Translations under genes and position numbers: made by a program
The notes under the pieces: generated by a model
The model's database searches: none
The model's input: the letters and a program-made list of their open reading frames with translations, nothing else
What the model was told of the DNA's origin: nothing
Assembly (NCBI GenBank): GCA_025964675.1
Contig: JAOPYI010000122.1
Coordinates: 62,001 to 126,000 of the forward strand
Origin: Sphaerisporangium sp.
GTDB taxonomy: Bacteria; Actinomycetota; Actinomycetes; Streptosporangiales; Streptosporangiaceae
Direction: 5' to 3'
DNA length: 64,000 nt
Part shown: positions 1 through 8,820 of the stretch, piece after piece
Position numbering within the stretch: the first letter of the stretch is position 1
Layout of the letters: the number at the start of each line of letters is the position of its first letter

Positions 1-49
1 CCTACGCGCCTGAGGCCCTCCCGGAGGCCACGAACGGTCATCCCCTCCG

Positions 50-100
50 TTACGTGCGGGAGCCGTAGATGGGGGTCCTGGCTCCCGTGGTCATGGCCCG
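50..100 (-). pseudogene. Duplicated 3' tail of a D-Ala-D-Ala dipeptidase gene
   Basis: On the minus strand, directly after the stop of the intact dipeptidase, one reading frame encodes AMTTGARTPIYGSRT and then a TAA stop at 52-50. The intact gene ends with AMTTGSKTALYGPRTLS. At DNA level about 31 of 39 bases match between 62-100 and 139-177. Only the last 20 or so codons exist as a second copy, with no start or catalytic part, so I read it as the remnant of a tandem paralogue. The window edge leaves about 50 more bases, in which I see nothing further. Confidence 0.6.
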
Positions 101-120
101 GGTCTCCTGCTTCCTGAAAG

Positions 121-786
121 TCAGGACAGGGTTCGGGGGCCGTAGAGGGCGGTTTTGGAGCCGGTGGTCATGGCCCAGTAGCGGTCGCCGTAGGACCAGT
201 GCCACCACTCGGTGGGGTAGTTGACGAGACCCGCGCCCTCCAGGGCGGCGCAGAGGATCTTACGGTGCTCGCGCGCGCCTTCGGAGATGTTCGGCGCGGC
301 GGTGTAGCAGGCGCCGTCGCTCTCCTCGGGGTTGGCGTTGACCTGGGTTCCCATGTCCAGCTCGACGCCGTCGTCGGTGGCGAGGGTCAGGTCGACCGCC
401 GCGCCCGCCGTGTGGGGCGCGACCTCGAGGGGTGAGACGTACCGGCTGGCCGCCGCATGCAGCTCTTCGGGCGACATTCCCGGAAATGTCGCCCGAAGCT
501 CGTCTTTGTACTCCTCGAAGTACTGCCGCTGCAAGGCGGGGGGCCGGTACCCCTCGATCACGAGCAGGCGGTAGCCGTAAGGAAGCTGCCGCTGCGCGTC
601 CTCCAGCCGGGCGAGGAGGCCCTCACGCAGGTGGGCGTAGGCACCCGCCGGGTCCGCCAGCCTGCCGTCGACGGCCAGGGCGCTCCGCACATCGGCCAGC
701 GCCTCCCCGCTCTCGTCAACGGGAATCGAGGTCACGCGAGGGTCAGAGATCAGCACGATATTATGCACGGGAAACAAGTCTCGCAT
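121..786 (-). CDS. D-alanyl-D-alanine dipeptidase, M15 (VanX/DdpX-like)
   Basis: Zinc dipeptidase predicted to hydrolyse D-Ala-D-Ala. In non-pathogens such enzymes usually serve peptidoglycan turnover or nutrient salvage rather than vancomycin resistance. In the 221-residue form the VanX signature is complete: EGYRPP at 78-83 with the stabilising Arg81, zinc ligands His125 and Asp132 (HTAGAAVD), catalytic Glu193 and zinc ligand His196 (EWWH). No signal peptide is seen, so it is probably cytoplasmic. The frame is open to 852, but that start would overlap the end of the upstream ROK gene. The internal ATG at 786 fits the family's N-terminus (DLFPVHNIVLI) better, although no strong ribosome site is visible. 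It lies downstream of and on the same strand as the ROK repressor, so both are probably transcribed together. No vanH or vanA ligase is nearby, so a resistance role is not supported. Confidence 0.88.
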   Translation of the reverse strand: MRDLFPVHNIVLISDPRVTSIPVDESGEALADVRSALAVDGRLADPAGAYAHLREGLLARLEDAQRQLPYGYRLLVIEGYRPPALQRQYFEEYKDELRATFPGMSPEELHAAASRYVSPLEVAPHTAGAAVDLTLATDDGVELDMGTQVNANPEESDGACYTAAPNISEGAREHRKILCAALEGAGLVNYPTEWWHWSYGDRYWAMTTGSKTALYGPRTLS

Positions 787-817
787 AAACGCAGGCCCAG
801 GCGATCCCCATGAAAGA

Positions 818-1987
818 TCAGGCGTCCACCGTGCTGGAGAAGACCTCCTCACGCGCCTGATCCAGGGCGGCGGTCACGGCTCCGCGCAGCACAGGGTTCC
901 CCTCCACCCTCGTCACGGTGACCTTGGGGCGGCTCGGGCAGATGCGGGCCACCGCCTCCTCGACCCTGGCCGCGAGCGCGGCACCCCCGGCCCGGCCCAC
1001 GTCGCCGCTGAGCACGACCAGCCCGGGGTCCAGCACGACCGTCACCGCCGCCACTCCGATGGCCAGCCGCGCCGCGAGTTCGTCGAGGAAGCCGTCGAGC
1101 CCCGCCTCGACGGCCGTACGGACGACGTCGGCGGCCGGGCCCGGCGTGATGCCGTGTGCGGCGGCGAGACCGGTGATCGCCGCGTTGCCGACCAGGCGCT
1201 GGAAGGACCCCGACTGCGGCTCCGTGACGTCGATGGGCAGCGGCTCGCCGGGCACCGGCAGCCATCCGATCTCGCCCGCTCCTCCCGTGAACCCCCGGTG
1301 CAGGCGGGAGCCGAGCATGACGCCGAGCCCCTGCCCGACCCCGGACCACACCATGACGAAGTCGTCGACCCCGCGCGCGGCCCCGTACGAGTGCTCGGCC
1401 AGCGCCGCCAGGTTCACATCGTTCTCGATCATCACCGAGGAGCCGATCGTGGCGCGGAGGTCGGCGAGGACTCCCGCGTGCCAGGACGGCAGGTCGAAGG
1501 AGAAGCGGACGTCCCCGGTGCGGGGGTCGACCACGCCGCGCGTCCCGATGACGAGCGCGCGCAGACGGGAGAGGCTCACGCTGGCCGAGTCACACACCCG
1601 CCGTACGGCGCTGTGCACGGTCTTCACCGGCTCTCCCGTCTCGCCGGGGTCCACGGTCACCTCGGCGATGATCTTCCCGGTGATGTCCGCCACGCCCGCG
1701 GTGACGCTGTCGGGCAGGACCTCGAGCCCCGCGACGTAGGCGCTGGAGGGCACCACGGTGTACAGCGCGGCGTTGGGCCCTCGGCCTCCCGGGCGCTCCC
1801 CCGAGACGGCCACGAGGCCGCGCTCCTCCAGGCGGGACAGGAGTTGCCCGGAGGTGACCTTGGACAGCCCCGTGTGCTCCCCCAGCTCGGCCCTGGTCAG
1901 CGGCCCTATGGAGAGCAGGAGTTCCAGCGCCGAGCGGTCGTTGAGCTGACGTAGCAACCGCGGTGTCCCGGGATGTCGTCTTGGCAT
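818..1987 (-). CDS. ROK-family transcriptional repressor (NagC/XylR-like), copy 1
   Basis: 389-residue regulator. Residues about 20-75 form a winged helix-turn-helix (ALELLLSIGPLTRAELGEHT, then LSKVTSGQLLSRLEERGLV). It is followed by a ROK sugar-kinase-like fold with the VIENDVNLAALAE motif and GVGQGLGVMLG. The usual ROK zinc motif (CxCGxxGCxE) is absent: after GEIGWLPVPG no cysteine cluster follows. ROK repressors normally release DNA on binding a sugar or sugar phosphate. It is divergent from the sugar ABC operon starting at 2204 and has a close paralogue at 8821-9999 with the same domain layout. The shared upstream element at 2036-2055 suggests autoregulation plus control of the transporter. 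Confidence 0.9.
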   Translation of the reverse strand: MPRRHPGTPRLLRQLNDRSALELLLSIGPLTRAELGEHTGLSKVTSGQLLSRLEERGLVAVSGERPGGRGPNAALYTVVPSSAYVAGLEVLPDSVTAGVADITGKIIAEVTVDPGETGEPVKTVHSAVRRVCDSASVSLSRLRALVIGTRGVVDPRTGDVRFSFDLPSWHAGVLADLRATIGSSVMIENDVNLAALAEHSYGAARGVDDFVMVWSGVGQGLGVMLGSRLHRGFTGGAGEIGWLPVPGEPLPIDVTEPQSGSFQRLVGNAAITGLAAAHGITPGPAADVVRTAVEAGLDGFLDELAARLAIGVAAVTVVLDPGLVVLSGDVGRAGGAALAARVEEAVARICPSRPKVTVTRVEGNPVLRGAVTAALDQAREEVFSSTVDA

Positions 1988-2035
1988 GGGATCGGGCCCC
2001 TCTCGTCACGATCCGCTAACGGGCGTTTCTTTTAA

Positions 2036-2055
2036 TAAAGTTTCTTGTTAGTTTA
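2036..2055. promoter_or_regulatory. Candidate ROK operator in the divergent promoter region
   Basis: The sequence TAAAGTTTCTTGTTAGTTTA lies between the divergent ROK gene and the sugar ABC operon. It matches 16 of 20 bases of TAAAGCTTCCTGCCAGTTTA at 10075-10094, and all four differences are T/C transitions. Both copies sit just upstream of ROK paralogues and begin and end with TAAA/TTTA. The surrounding stretch is much more AT-rich than the genome average. The assignment to the ROK proteins is inference from position and conservation. Confidence 0.6.
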
Positions 2056-2203
2056 GCCGCAGTCACCCCGCAGGCAAGCGATCAAGCCTCGGGATGTCGC
2101 AGCGCAGAGCACGAGGATGGCGCCTTCTCCAGGTGCACGGCCCCGACGTGCACCTTTCGATGAGCGCGAGCCCGACGTGAAGCCGGGAAGGGAGAACCCA
2201 GAC

Positions 2204-3538
2204 ATGAAGATCGGAAAAATCGCCGCCGCGACGGCCACGACCGCCGCTCTTGCCATTGGTGTCGCCGCGTGCGGAAGCAGCGCGCCCGCCAAGACAGCCG
2301 ACCCCCAGGCGTCCGCCGCCGCCTCGGGCCCGAAGTTCGCGGGCCAGAAGCTGACGGTCTGGCGGCTTGGCGCCCCCAATGACGTGCAGAACAAGTACAT
2401 GGCCGACCTGGACGCGAAGTTCAAGGAGCAGACCGGCGCCGACGTCAACGTCCAGTGGATCCCCTGGCCTGACGCCCAGAAGAAGTGGACCGCCGCGCTC
2501 GCGGGCGGCGAGGGCCCGGACGTCACCGAGTTCGGCAACGACCAGGTCGCCGCCTGGGTGGCCCAGGACGCCCTCGCCGACGTCACCGACCTGGTCAAGT
2601 CCAACGCCGACTTCCAGCAGATCCCCCAGAACCTGTGGGGATACGAGACGATCGACAGCAAGATCTACGCCGCGCCGTGGGGCGGTGGCACCCGGGCCGT
2701 CCTCTATCGCAAGGACTGGTTCACAAGCCTCGGCATCCAGGTGCCCAAGACCTGGGACGAGCTCGTGGCCGCGGCCAAGAAGATCGTCGCGAAGAAGGGC
2801 AAGGACGTCGACGGGTTCGCCTTCAACGGGGGCTCCGACGCCAACATGTCCCTCTCGCCGTTCGTCTGGTCCGCCGGCGGCGACTTCGCCACCTCCGAGG
2901 GCGGCAAGTGGGTCGGCAAGCTGACCGACCCGGCGTTCAAGGAGGGCTTCCAGTTCTATACCGACCTGGTGTCCAAGGACGCCGTGTCGGGCAAGGGCCG
3001 CCTCTCGCAGAACTCGGTCGACATCGGTCAGCGCTTCGCCGCCGGCAAGGTCGGCATGTACGTCACGGGTGGCTGGGACATCGCCACCATCAAGGAGCAG
3101 AGCAAGGGCAAGGTCGGCGACGACAAAATGGCGTTCTTCTCGCTTCCGAACAAGCAAGGCAGCGGCCCGGCCCCGGCCTTCCAGGGCGGCAACGACATCG
3201 CCATCTGGAAGGACGCCAAGAGCCCCGAGCTGGCCGCCGAGTACCTGAAGCTGGCCGCCGGCAAGGAGTTCGGCACCCGGTACGCCAAGGAGGGCGGCCT
3301 GCTCCCGCTCTACCCGGACGCCCTGGCGCAGTTCGCCAGTGACCCGGTGCAGGCGCCGTTCGCCGAGACCTTCAAGGTCGCCAAGGGCTTCCCCTCCAGC
3401 CCGAACTGGGCCGAGGCCAACGACACCAAGGCAGTGCTGCAGAACGCGGCCCGCTCTGTGATCGAGGGCAAGAAGGACGTCGACACGGCCCTAGCCGACG
3501 CCAACAAGGAGCTCGAGACCATCCTGAACCAGCAGTGA
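2204..3538 (+). CDS. Sugar ABC transporter substrate-binding lipoprotein
   Basis: 444-residue extracellular solute-binding protein of family 1 (MalE-like). The start at 2204 is chosen because it gives a proper lipoprotein signal: MKIGKIAAA, a hydrophobic stretch, then the lipobox GVAAC with the modified Cys about 20 residues in. AAGGGAGA precedes it. Upstream in-frame starts (for example 2117) would put a charged extension before the signal peptide. Mature features typical of the family include LTVWRLGAPNDVQNKYM near the N-terminus and the conserved FAAGKVGMYVTGGWDI segment. The gene is first in an operon with two permeases and NagZ. The ATPase subunit is not encoded here, so a shared MsiK-type ATPase elsewhere is likely (inference). 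NagZ next door suggests an amino-sugar substrate such as GlcNAc, chitobiose or muropeptide sugar. Confidence 0.9.
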   Translation: MKIGKIAAATATTAALAIGVAACGSSAPAKTADPQASAAASGPKFAGQKLTVWRLGAPNDVQNKYMADLDAKFKEQTGADVNVQWIPWPDAQKKWTAALAGGEGPDVTEFGNDQVAAWVAQDALADVTDLVKSNADFQQIPQNLWGYETIDSKIYAAPWGGGTRAVLYRKDWFTSLGIQVPKTWDELVAAAKKIVAKKGKDVDGFAFNGGSDANMSLSPFVWSAGGDFATSEGGKWVGKLTDPAFKEGFQFYTDLVSKDAVSGKGRLSQNSVDIGQRFAAGKVGMYVTGGWDIATIKEQSKGKVGDDKMAFFSLPNKQGSGPAPAFQGGNDIAIWKDAKSPELAAEYLKLAAGKEFGTRYAKEGGLLPLYPDALAQFASDPVQAPFAETFKVAKGFPSSPNWAEANDTKAVLQNAARSVIEGKKDVDTALADANKELETILNQQ

Positions 3539-4557
3539 CGATGGCGCAGACATCAACGGTCGCCCGGGGCGGAGGTCACTCCTCCGCCCCGGCGCGGCGC
3601 CGGTCCCACCGGCCTCCGCGCCGGTCCGGCGGGCTTCCCGCCTGGGTCGTTCCCTACGCGCTGCTGCTGCCGGGTCTCCTGGTCATCGCGATCCTCCTGC
3701 TGTACCCGCTGTACCAGATGGTCGACATGTCCTTCCACAAGGTGGGACTGCGCCAGATCCGGCCCAACCCCCAGCCCGCCGAGTTCCTCGGGCTGGACAA
3801 CTACACGCAGGTCTTCCAGTCCGATCTGTTCTGGTCATCGCTCCGCAACACCGTGGTGTTCGCCGCGGTCACCGTCGGGCTGACGCTTCTCTCGGGGACG
3901 CTGGTGGGGCTCCTGCTCCACAAGCTCGGCAAGAAGATGTCGACCTTCGTGATCGTCGGCATCATGGCCGCCTGGGCCACGCCGCCCACCGCCACCGCCA
4001 TCGTCTGGAAGTGGCTGTTCGACCCCGACGCGGGCGTGGTGAACTGGTTGCTCAACCTGCTCCCCGACTGGCTGTCCAGCCTGGTCTTCGGACGCGCGGA
4101 CTGGTCGGGCCAGCCCTGGCTCAACGACCCTTCGACGATCTACCTGGTGCTGATCGTGGCGGTGGTCTGGGCGTCGTTCCCGTTCATCGCGGTGTCGGTG
4201 CTGGCGGGCCTCAAGAGCATCCCATCTGAGCTGTACGAGGCGGCCAGGGTCGACGGGTCGACCCCCCTGATGACCTTCAGAAGGATCACCTTCCCGCTCC
4301 TGAAGCCGGTGTTCTCCGTCCTTCTGGTGCTGTCCCTCATCTGGGACTTCAAGGTCTTCACCCAGCTCTACGTGCTGGCCGGTGGCACCACCAACAGAGA
4401 CGCGTTCAATCTGTCGCTCTGGGCATACACCGAGGCGTTCAGCGCGCCACCCAAGATGGGCTTCGGCGCCGCCATCGCCGTCATCCTTACGGTGATCATG
4501 CTGCTCATCACCGCCGTATATGTCCGTCAAATCGTGAGAACGGAGGATGTGCGATGA
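3535..4557 (+). CDS. Sugar ABC transporter permease (MalF/UgpA type)
   Basis: 340-residue membrane subunit. After a basic, proline-rich N-terminus of about 35 residues comes the first membrane span (VVPYALLLPGLLVIAILLLY), followed by about five more. The binding-protein-dependent permease EAA loop is visible as LYEAARVDGSTPLMTFRRITFPLLKP, which couples to the ATPase. The GTG at 3535 overlaps the stop of the binding-protein gene by four bases, and an ATG six bases later is an alternative. The end overlaps the second permease by ATGA. It forms the inner-membrane channel with the next gene product. Confidence 0.9.
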   Translation: MTMAQTSTVARGGGHSSAPARRRSHRPPRRSGGLPAWVVPYALLLPGLLVIAILLLYPLYQMVDMSFHKVGLRQIRPNPQPAEFLGLDNYTQVFQSDLFWSSLRNTVVFAAVTVGLTLLSGTLVGLLLHKLGKKMSTFVIVGIMAAWATPPTATAIVWKWLFDPDAGVVNWLLNLLPDWLSSLVFGRADWSGQPWLNDPSTIYLVLIVAVVWASFPFIAVSVLAGLKSIPSELYEAARVDGSTPLMTFRRITFPLLKPVFSVLLVLSLIWDFKVFTQLYVLAGGTTNRDAFNLSLWAYTEAFSAPPKMGFGAAIAVILTVIMLLITAVYVRQIVRTEDVR

Positions 4558-5405
4558 ATCCGCGGACCGCCAAGCAGCTCAAGACGTCCGGGCTGAACGC
4601 GGCCGGCGTCATCGTCTTCCTGTTCGCGGTGTTCCCCGTCTACTGGATGGTCTCGACCGCGTTCAAGCCCAACGACGAGATCTTCACGACCCGGTTCATC
4701 CCCTTCCCGCTCTCGCCCACCATGGACCACGTGTCCCGGGTGCTGACAAAGGGCGTCGCCGGGCACTCCATCTGGCAGTACCTCATGAACAGCGCGATCG
4801 TCGCCGTCGGTACCGTGGTGATCGGCTCGATCCTCGCCCTGCTGGCGGCCACGGCCGTGGCGCGCTTCAGGTTCCGGTTCCGTACGAGCTTCCTGATCCT
4901 GCTGCTGATCGTGCAGATGGTGCCTGGGGAGGCGTTGCTGATCCCGCTGTTCCTGATGGTCAGGCGGCTCGGCCTCTACGACCAGATCCTGGGCCTGGTG
5001 ATCGTCAACGTGGGATTCACCCTCCCGTTCGCGATCTGGATGCTGCGGACCTTCGTGGCCGCCGTGCCCAAGGAGCTGGAGGAGGCCGCCGCCATCGACG
5101 GCGCGAGCCGGTTCATCACGTTCTGGAAGGTGCTGTTCCCCCTGGTAGCGCCGGGGTTGGTGGCGACGAGCATCTTCTCGTTCATCACCGCGTGGAACGA
5201 GTTCGTCTTCGCGCTGACGCTGATCAACGACCAGGGCAAGTACACGATGCCCGTGGCGTTGGAGTTCTTCACGAGCCAGCGGTCGACGGACTGGGGCGGC
5301 ATCATGGCCGCCTCGACGCTGATGACGATCCCGGTCATCGCCTTCTTCCTGCTGGTGCAGCGGCGCATGGTGTCAGGCCTGGTGGCCGGCGCCGTGAAAG
5401 GCTGA
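4554..5405 (+). CDS. Sugar ABC transporter permease (MalG/UgpE type)
   Basis: 283-residue membrane subunit with about six spans, starting VIVFLFAVFPVYWMVSTAF and ending AFFLLVQRRMVSGLVAGAVKG, the usual C-terminus of MalG-type permeases. The EAA motif is LEEAAAIDGASRFITFWKVLFPLVAP. It starts within the stop of the preceding permease (ATGA), so translation is coupled. It pairs with the 3535 permease in the importer, and the NagZ gene follows 46 bases downstream. Confidence 0.9.
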   Translation: MNPRTAKQLKTSGLNAAGVIVFLFAVFPVYWMVSTAFKPNDEIFTTRFIPFPLSPTMDHVSRVLTKGVAGHSIWQYLMNSAIVAVGTVVIGSILALLAATAVARFRFRFRTSFLILLLIVQMVPGEALLIPLFLMVRRLGLYDQILGLVIVNVGFTLPFAIWMLRTFVAAVPKELEEAAAIDGASRFITFWKVLFPLVAPGLVATSIFSFITAWNEFVFALTLINDQGKYTMPVALEFFTSQRSTDWGGIMAASTLMTIPVIAFFLLVQRRMVSGLVAGAVKG

Positions 5406-5451
5406 ACACCACAGCCTTCCCATCTCTCGAGCTAAGGAGTCGAGTACAGCC

Positions 5452-6936
5452 ATGTCTGAGATCTCCGTGGGCGAGTCCTCCCCGGGCGAGTTCTCCGTGG
5501 GCGACGGCGACCGGGGGCTGCACCGTCTGGCGGCCGGCACGCTGCTCGCGGCCTTCCCCGGCATCACGGCCCCCGACTGGATCCTCCGCGAACTTTCAGG
5601 CGGCCTGGGCGGTGTCACGCTCTTCGGCTTCAACATCGCGGGAGGCGAGCAGCTGGCGACCCTCACCGGGCAGCTTCAAGGCGCCGGCGACCCGGTCATC
5701 TCCCTGGACGAGGAAGGCGGGGACGTCACCCGGCTCGCCTATCACGTCGGCAGCCCGTACCCGGGCAACGCGGCGCTCGGCGCCGTGGACGACATCGAGC
5801 TGACCAGCCGGGTCTACCGGTCGATCGGCGACGACCTGGCGCGCTGCGGGGTCAACCTCGACATGGCGCCGGACGCGGACGTCAACACCGCCGACGACAA
5901 CCCTGTCATCGGCACGCGGTCCTTCGGCTCCGACGCGGCCCTGGTCGCCCGGCACACCGTGGCGGCCGTCGCGGGGTTGCAGGAGGCGGGAGTGGCGGCC
6001 TGCGTCAAGCACTTCCCGGGACACGGCGCGACCCGGCAGGACTCCCACCTGGAGATCCCCGTGGTGGACGTCTCCCGCGAGGTGCTGTGGGAGCGTGAGC
6101 TCGTCCCCTTCCGCGCCGCCATCGAGGCGGGCACCAAGTCGATCATGACGGCGCACGTGCGGGTCCCCTTCCTGACCGGTACGGCTCCCGCCACGCTGTC
6201 GGCCCCGGCGTTGACCGAGCTGCTCAGGGGTCAGCTCGGATACGACGGGGTGGTCATCTCCGACGCGCTCGACATGCACGCCATCACCGAGAGCGTGGGG
6301 CTGGGCGGAGGAGCGGTGCTGTCGCTGGCCGCCGGGTCGGACCTGCTCTGCCTTGGTCCGCTGCCCACGCGGGAGCAGATCCAGGAGATCAAGGCCGAGA
6401 TCGTGGCGGCGGTCCGCGACGGCCGTCTCCCGCTCGCCCGCCTGGAGGAGGCCGCCGAGCGCGTCGCCCGGCTGCGCGGCTGGTTCGGCACTCCGCGCGG
6501 GGAGGCCAGGGACGGCAACGTGATCGGCCTGGCCGCCGCCCGCCGGGCGGTCAGCCTGTCGGGTAAGGCGGCCCCGCTGGTGAACCCGCTCGTCGTCGAG
6601 GTGGACACCCCGCCCACGATCGCGGTCGGCGACGTGCCCTGGGGGTTCGCCCCGTGGCTGCCGGACGCCGAGATCACGCGGATCAAGCCGGACGCGGCGG
6701 ACGTGGCCGGGCTGCTGGAGCGCGCCCGGGGCCGTTCGCTGGTCATCGTGGTCAAGGACGCCCACCGGCATCGTTCGAGCCAGGACATCGTGTCGGCCCT
6801 GCTGGCCGGGCGCCCGGACGCGACCGTCGTGGAGATGGGCCTGCCGATCTGGCGCCCGTCCGCGGCGGCCTACATCGCGACGTACGGAGCCGCCCGCGCC
6901 AACGCCCAGGCCGCCGCGGAGCTCCTCACCGCCTAG
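5452..6936 (+). CDS. nagZ: Beta-N-acetylhexosaminidase, glycoside hydrolase family 3
   Basis: 494-residue GH3 enzyme without a signal peptide, so cytoplasmic. The NagZ signature KHFPGHGATRQDSHLE lies at 186-201 and includes His199 of the Asp-His general acid/base dyad used by this clade. The nucleophile is Asp271 in VVISDALDM. NagZ removes terminal GlcNAc from GlcNAc-anhydroMurNAc-peptides or other beta-GlcNAc oligosaccharides. A second domain of about 150 residues (from about residue 350) follows the TIM barrel, as in Gram-positive relatives. AAGGAG lies about 12 bases before the ATG. It follows the sugar permeases in the same direction, suggesting that the imported sugar is cleaved here. 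The N-terminal 20 residues (SVGESSPGEFSVGDGD) look like an unstructured, internally repetitive leader. Confidence 0.9.
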   Translation: MSEISVGESSPGEFSVGDGDRGLHRLAAGTLLAAFPGITAPDWILRELSGGLGGVTLFGFNIAGGEQLATLTGQLQGAGDPVISLDEEGGDVTRLAYHVGSPYPGNAALGAVDDIELTSRVYRSIGDDLARCGVNLDMAPDADVNTADDNPVIGTRSFGSDAALVARHTVAAVAGLQEAGVAACVKHFPGHGATRQDSHLEIPVVDVSREVLWERELVPFRAAIEAGTKSIMTAHVRVPFLTGTAPATLSAPALTELLRGQLGYDGVVISDALDMHAITESVGLGGGAVLSLAAGSDLLCLGPLPTREQIQEIKAEIVAAVRDGRLPLARLEEAAERVARLRGWFGTPRGEARDGNVIGLAAARRAVSLSGKAAPLVNPLVVEVDTPPTIAVGDVPWGFAPWLPDAEITRIKPDAADVAGLLERARGRSLVIVVKDAHRHRSSQDIVSALLAGRPDATVVEMGLPIWRPSAAAYIATYGAARANAQAAAELLTA

Positions 6937-6941
6937 TCCGC

Positions 6942-7003
6942 CTGACCGGCCCTGGTGGCACCGGCCCGCCCATTCCGGTGGGCCGGCCGCCATGGCCGGT
7001 CAG
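6942..7003. terminator. Bidirectional hairpin between convergent genes
   Basis: Nested inverted repeats lie between nagZ and the convergent membrane-protein gene. The outer arms are CTGACCGGCC (6942-6951) and GGCCGGTCAG (6994-7003). The inner arms are CCGGCCC (6961-6967) and GGGCCGG (6980-6986). No T-tract is present, as is common for actinobacterial terminators. The outer right arm covers the stop codon of the minus-strand gene. Confidence 0.6.
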
Positions 7004-8673
7004 CGCAGGGCGCACAACTCCCGGATGGCCTGCGAGGTGGCGCAAGGCTCGAAACCCGACTCGCTGAGCCGTGCCTGGGCGCGTGAATGCTCGCGCACGA
7101 ACGTGACGAAGGACGCCCTCAGGGAGCCTGGTTCCAGCCTGCCCTTGAAGTAGAGATACTCGACGGTCCAGAAGGGGTAACCGGACCGGGCTGCGGTCGA
7201 GACGTCGAACGCCTTGCCGTCCAAGGTCAACGCCGTGATGCTGTTGGCCCGGCGTGCTTCCGCGATCGACAGCTCGTCGGCGTAGCCGATCGCTCCGGGG
7301 ATCGTGCTGATCAGGTTGACGATCTCGGGGTTGTCGTCGCGTTCGCAGCGGATGACGGGCGCGGCGGAGTTACGGTCCTTTTCCTTGCAGAAGTTGGACG
7401 ACAAGGAGCTCTCACCGATGCCGGGCCCGAGCACCCGCTTCTCGAAGAGCTGCCGGGTGCCGGAGTTCTGCCCCCGTCCGACGATCCGAATCCGCAGGGA
7501 TTGACCACCGCGGATCTGGCTCCAGTCGGTCCAGGTGCCGTTGTAGATCTTGCGTAGGTCATCGAGGCTCACCGTGGTCAGCCCCACCCCACTGTTCACG
7601 ACCACGTGGAAAACGACGATCGCGATTTTATAGGCTTGGAGCGGGGCTCCAGGATCGTCGCTCTTGCCGTCCGACAGCGCGATGAGTCCGCCCGAGACCG
7701 CGGGATCGGAGTCGATCACGCTGCGGACGCCTTCGATGGAGCCGTTTCCCTCGGTCGTGATCCGCGCGTCGTCCCCGCACGCCTTGCGGTACTCGTCCGC
7801 CATGGTCCGCATCGTCGACATGAACACGCTCGACCCCACGATCCGCAGATCACCGGACGCACACGCGACGGTACTGTCAGTCGGCCTGGAGATCAGGCTG
7901 AGCACCAGCACGACGGTGAGCAGGACGGCCAGCGCGCCGCTGACCCTTGACAGCGTGACGCGGCGCTTCTCGCCCTCATCCTTGACCAGACCGGCGTCCT
8001 TCAGCTTGCCGGAGTGACGGACGACCTTGGTGACGTCTCCTTCGCTGGAGCCGGGCTCGCGCAGGACGACGACGAGCTTCGCCTTCTGCCCGCTTCTCAG
8101 CGACAGCCCGTCGATCCGCACCCCGTGCCAGTCCGGCTCGACGACCTCCTGCCCCGGCGGAGGGGCGAGCCAGCGCGTCAGGCGCTCGGTAAGCCGCTGC
8201 CGCACGGTGAGGAGGTTGTCACGGGCGGGCGGGCTGTCCTCGGCCGTGAAGAAGCGCAGGCTCTCCCGGAGCTGCGCGCGGAGCTCCTCGGTACTCGCCT
8301 CGGACACCCTGGCGTTCCATACGACACGGCCGCCGAAGGTGAACGACAGCGGCCTCTCGAAGTCGTCCGGATCGATTTCGTAGCTGCCGCTGTTGCGGAT
8401 GCGGATGACCACCATGCTCATCCGGTCGAGCAACCGCGCCACCTGGCGAAGCTGTGGCGGACCCGATTCGGTGGCGTCGGTGCCGTCGTGCAGCATCTCC
8501 GGCCCAACGCCGATCTTGGAGTTGTACAGCACCCGGAAGGTAATGCGCTTTCGCCGTACGAGCAACCGATCGAAGAAGGGGGTGGCGACCAGCAGGAAGA
8601 TCGAGAACATGACAGGACCCGCGCCGCCGAGGAAGATCACCAGTCGCGCCAGCCAGTCCAGCACGGCAACCAC
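7000..8673 (-). CDS. Membrane-anchored PstS-like substrate-binding domain protein
   Basis: 557 residues. The GTG at 8673 is chosen because GGAGGAG lies 8 bases upstream; the frame is open to 8727. A first membrane span lies at about 10-33 (RLVIFLGGAGPVMFSIFLLV). A soluble middle domain of about 200 residues follows, with no family I recognise; it includes RKRITFRVLYNSKIGVG and VVIRIRNSGSYEIDPDDFERP. A second span lies at about 244-263. The C-terminal 290 residues resemble a phosphate-type periplasmic binding protein (LRIVGSSVFMSTMRTMADEY, ITTEGNGSIEGV, then SQIRGGQSLRIRIVGR with GTRQLFEK). With two spans, the middle domain would be cytoplasmic and the binding domain outside. Ligand sensing coupled to an internal domain is a possibility, not shown. 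It stands alone between nagZ and the second ROK gene. Confidence 0.7.
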   Translation of the reverse strand: MVAVLDWLARLVIFLGGAGPVMFSIFLLVATPFFDRLLVRRKRITFRVLYNSKIGVGPEMLHDGTDATESGPPQLRQVARLLDRMSMVVIRIRNSGSYEIDPDDFERPLSFTFGGRVVWNARVSEASTEELRAQLRESLRFFTAEDSPPARDNLLTVRQRLTERLTRWLAPPPGQEVVEPDWHGVRIDGLSLRSGQKAKLVVVLREPGSSEGDVTKVVRHSGKLKDAGLVKDEGEKRRVTLSRVSGALAVLLTVVLVLSLISRPTDSTVACASGDLRIVGSSVFMSTMRTMADEYRKACGDDARITTEGNGSIEGVRSVIDSDPAVSGGLIALSDGKSDDPGAPLQAYKIAIVVFHVVVNSGVGLTTVSLDDLRKIYNGTWTDWSQIRGGQSLRIRIVGRGQNSGTRQLFEKRVLGPGIGESSLSSNFCKEKDRNSAAPVIRCERDDNPEIVNLISTIPGAIGYADELSIAEARRANSITALTLDGKAFDVSTAARSGYPFWTVEYLYFKGRLEPGSLRASFVTFVREHSRAQARLSESGFEPCATSQAIRELCALR

Positions 8674-8820
8674 CGAGTCCACTCCTCCCACACAAACTGG
8701 TCCAATTCTCGTAGCGCCCCTAGCCATGCGGCTGCCACGATTGATCAGTTCATGTGGAATTCAGGCTGCGTACACCGGTCATCCCCACCTGCGGTGACTC
8801 AGCGGAGATGTGCTTCCGGG

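Noticed and set aside
121-786. Vancomycin resistance cluster
   Set aside because: Only a VanX-like dipeptidase is present. No VanH, VanA-type ligase or VanRS genes are nearby, so salvage is more likely.
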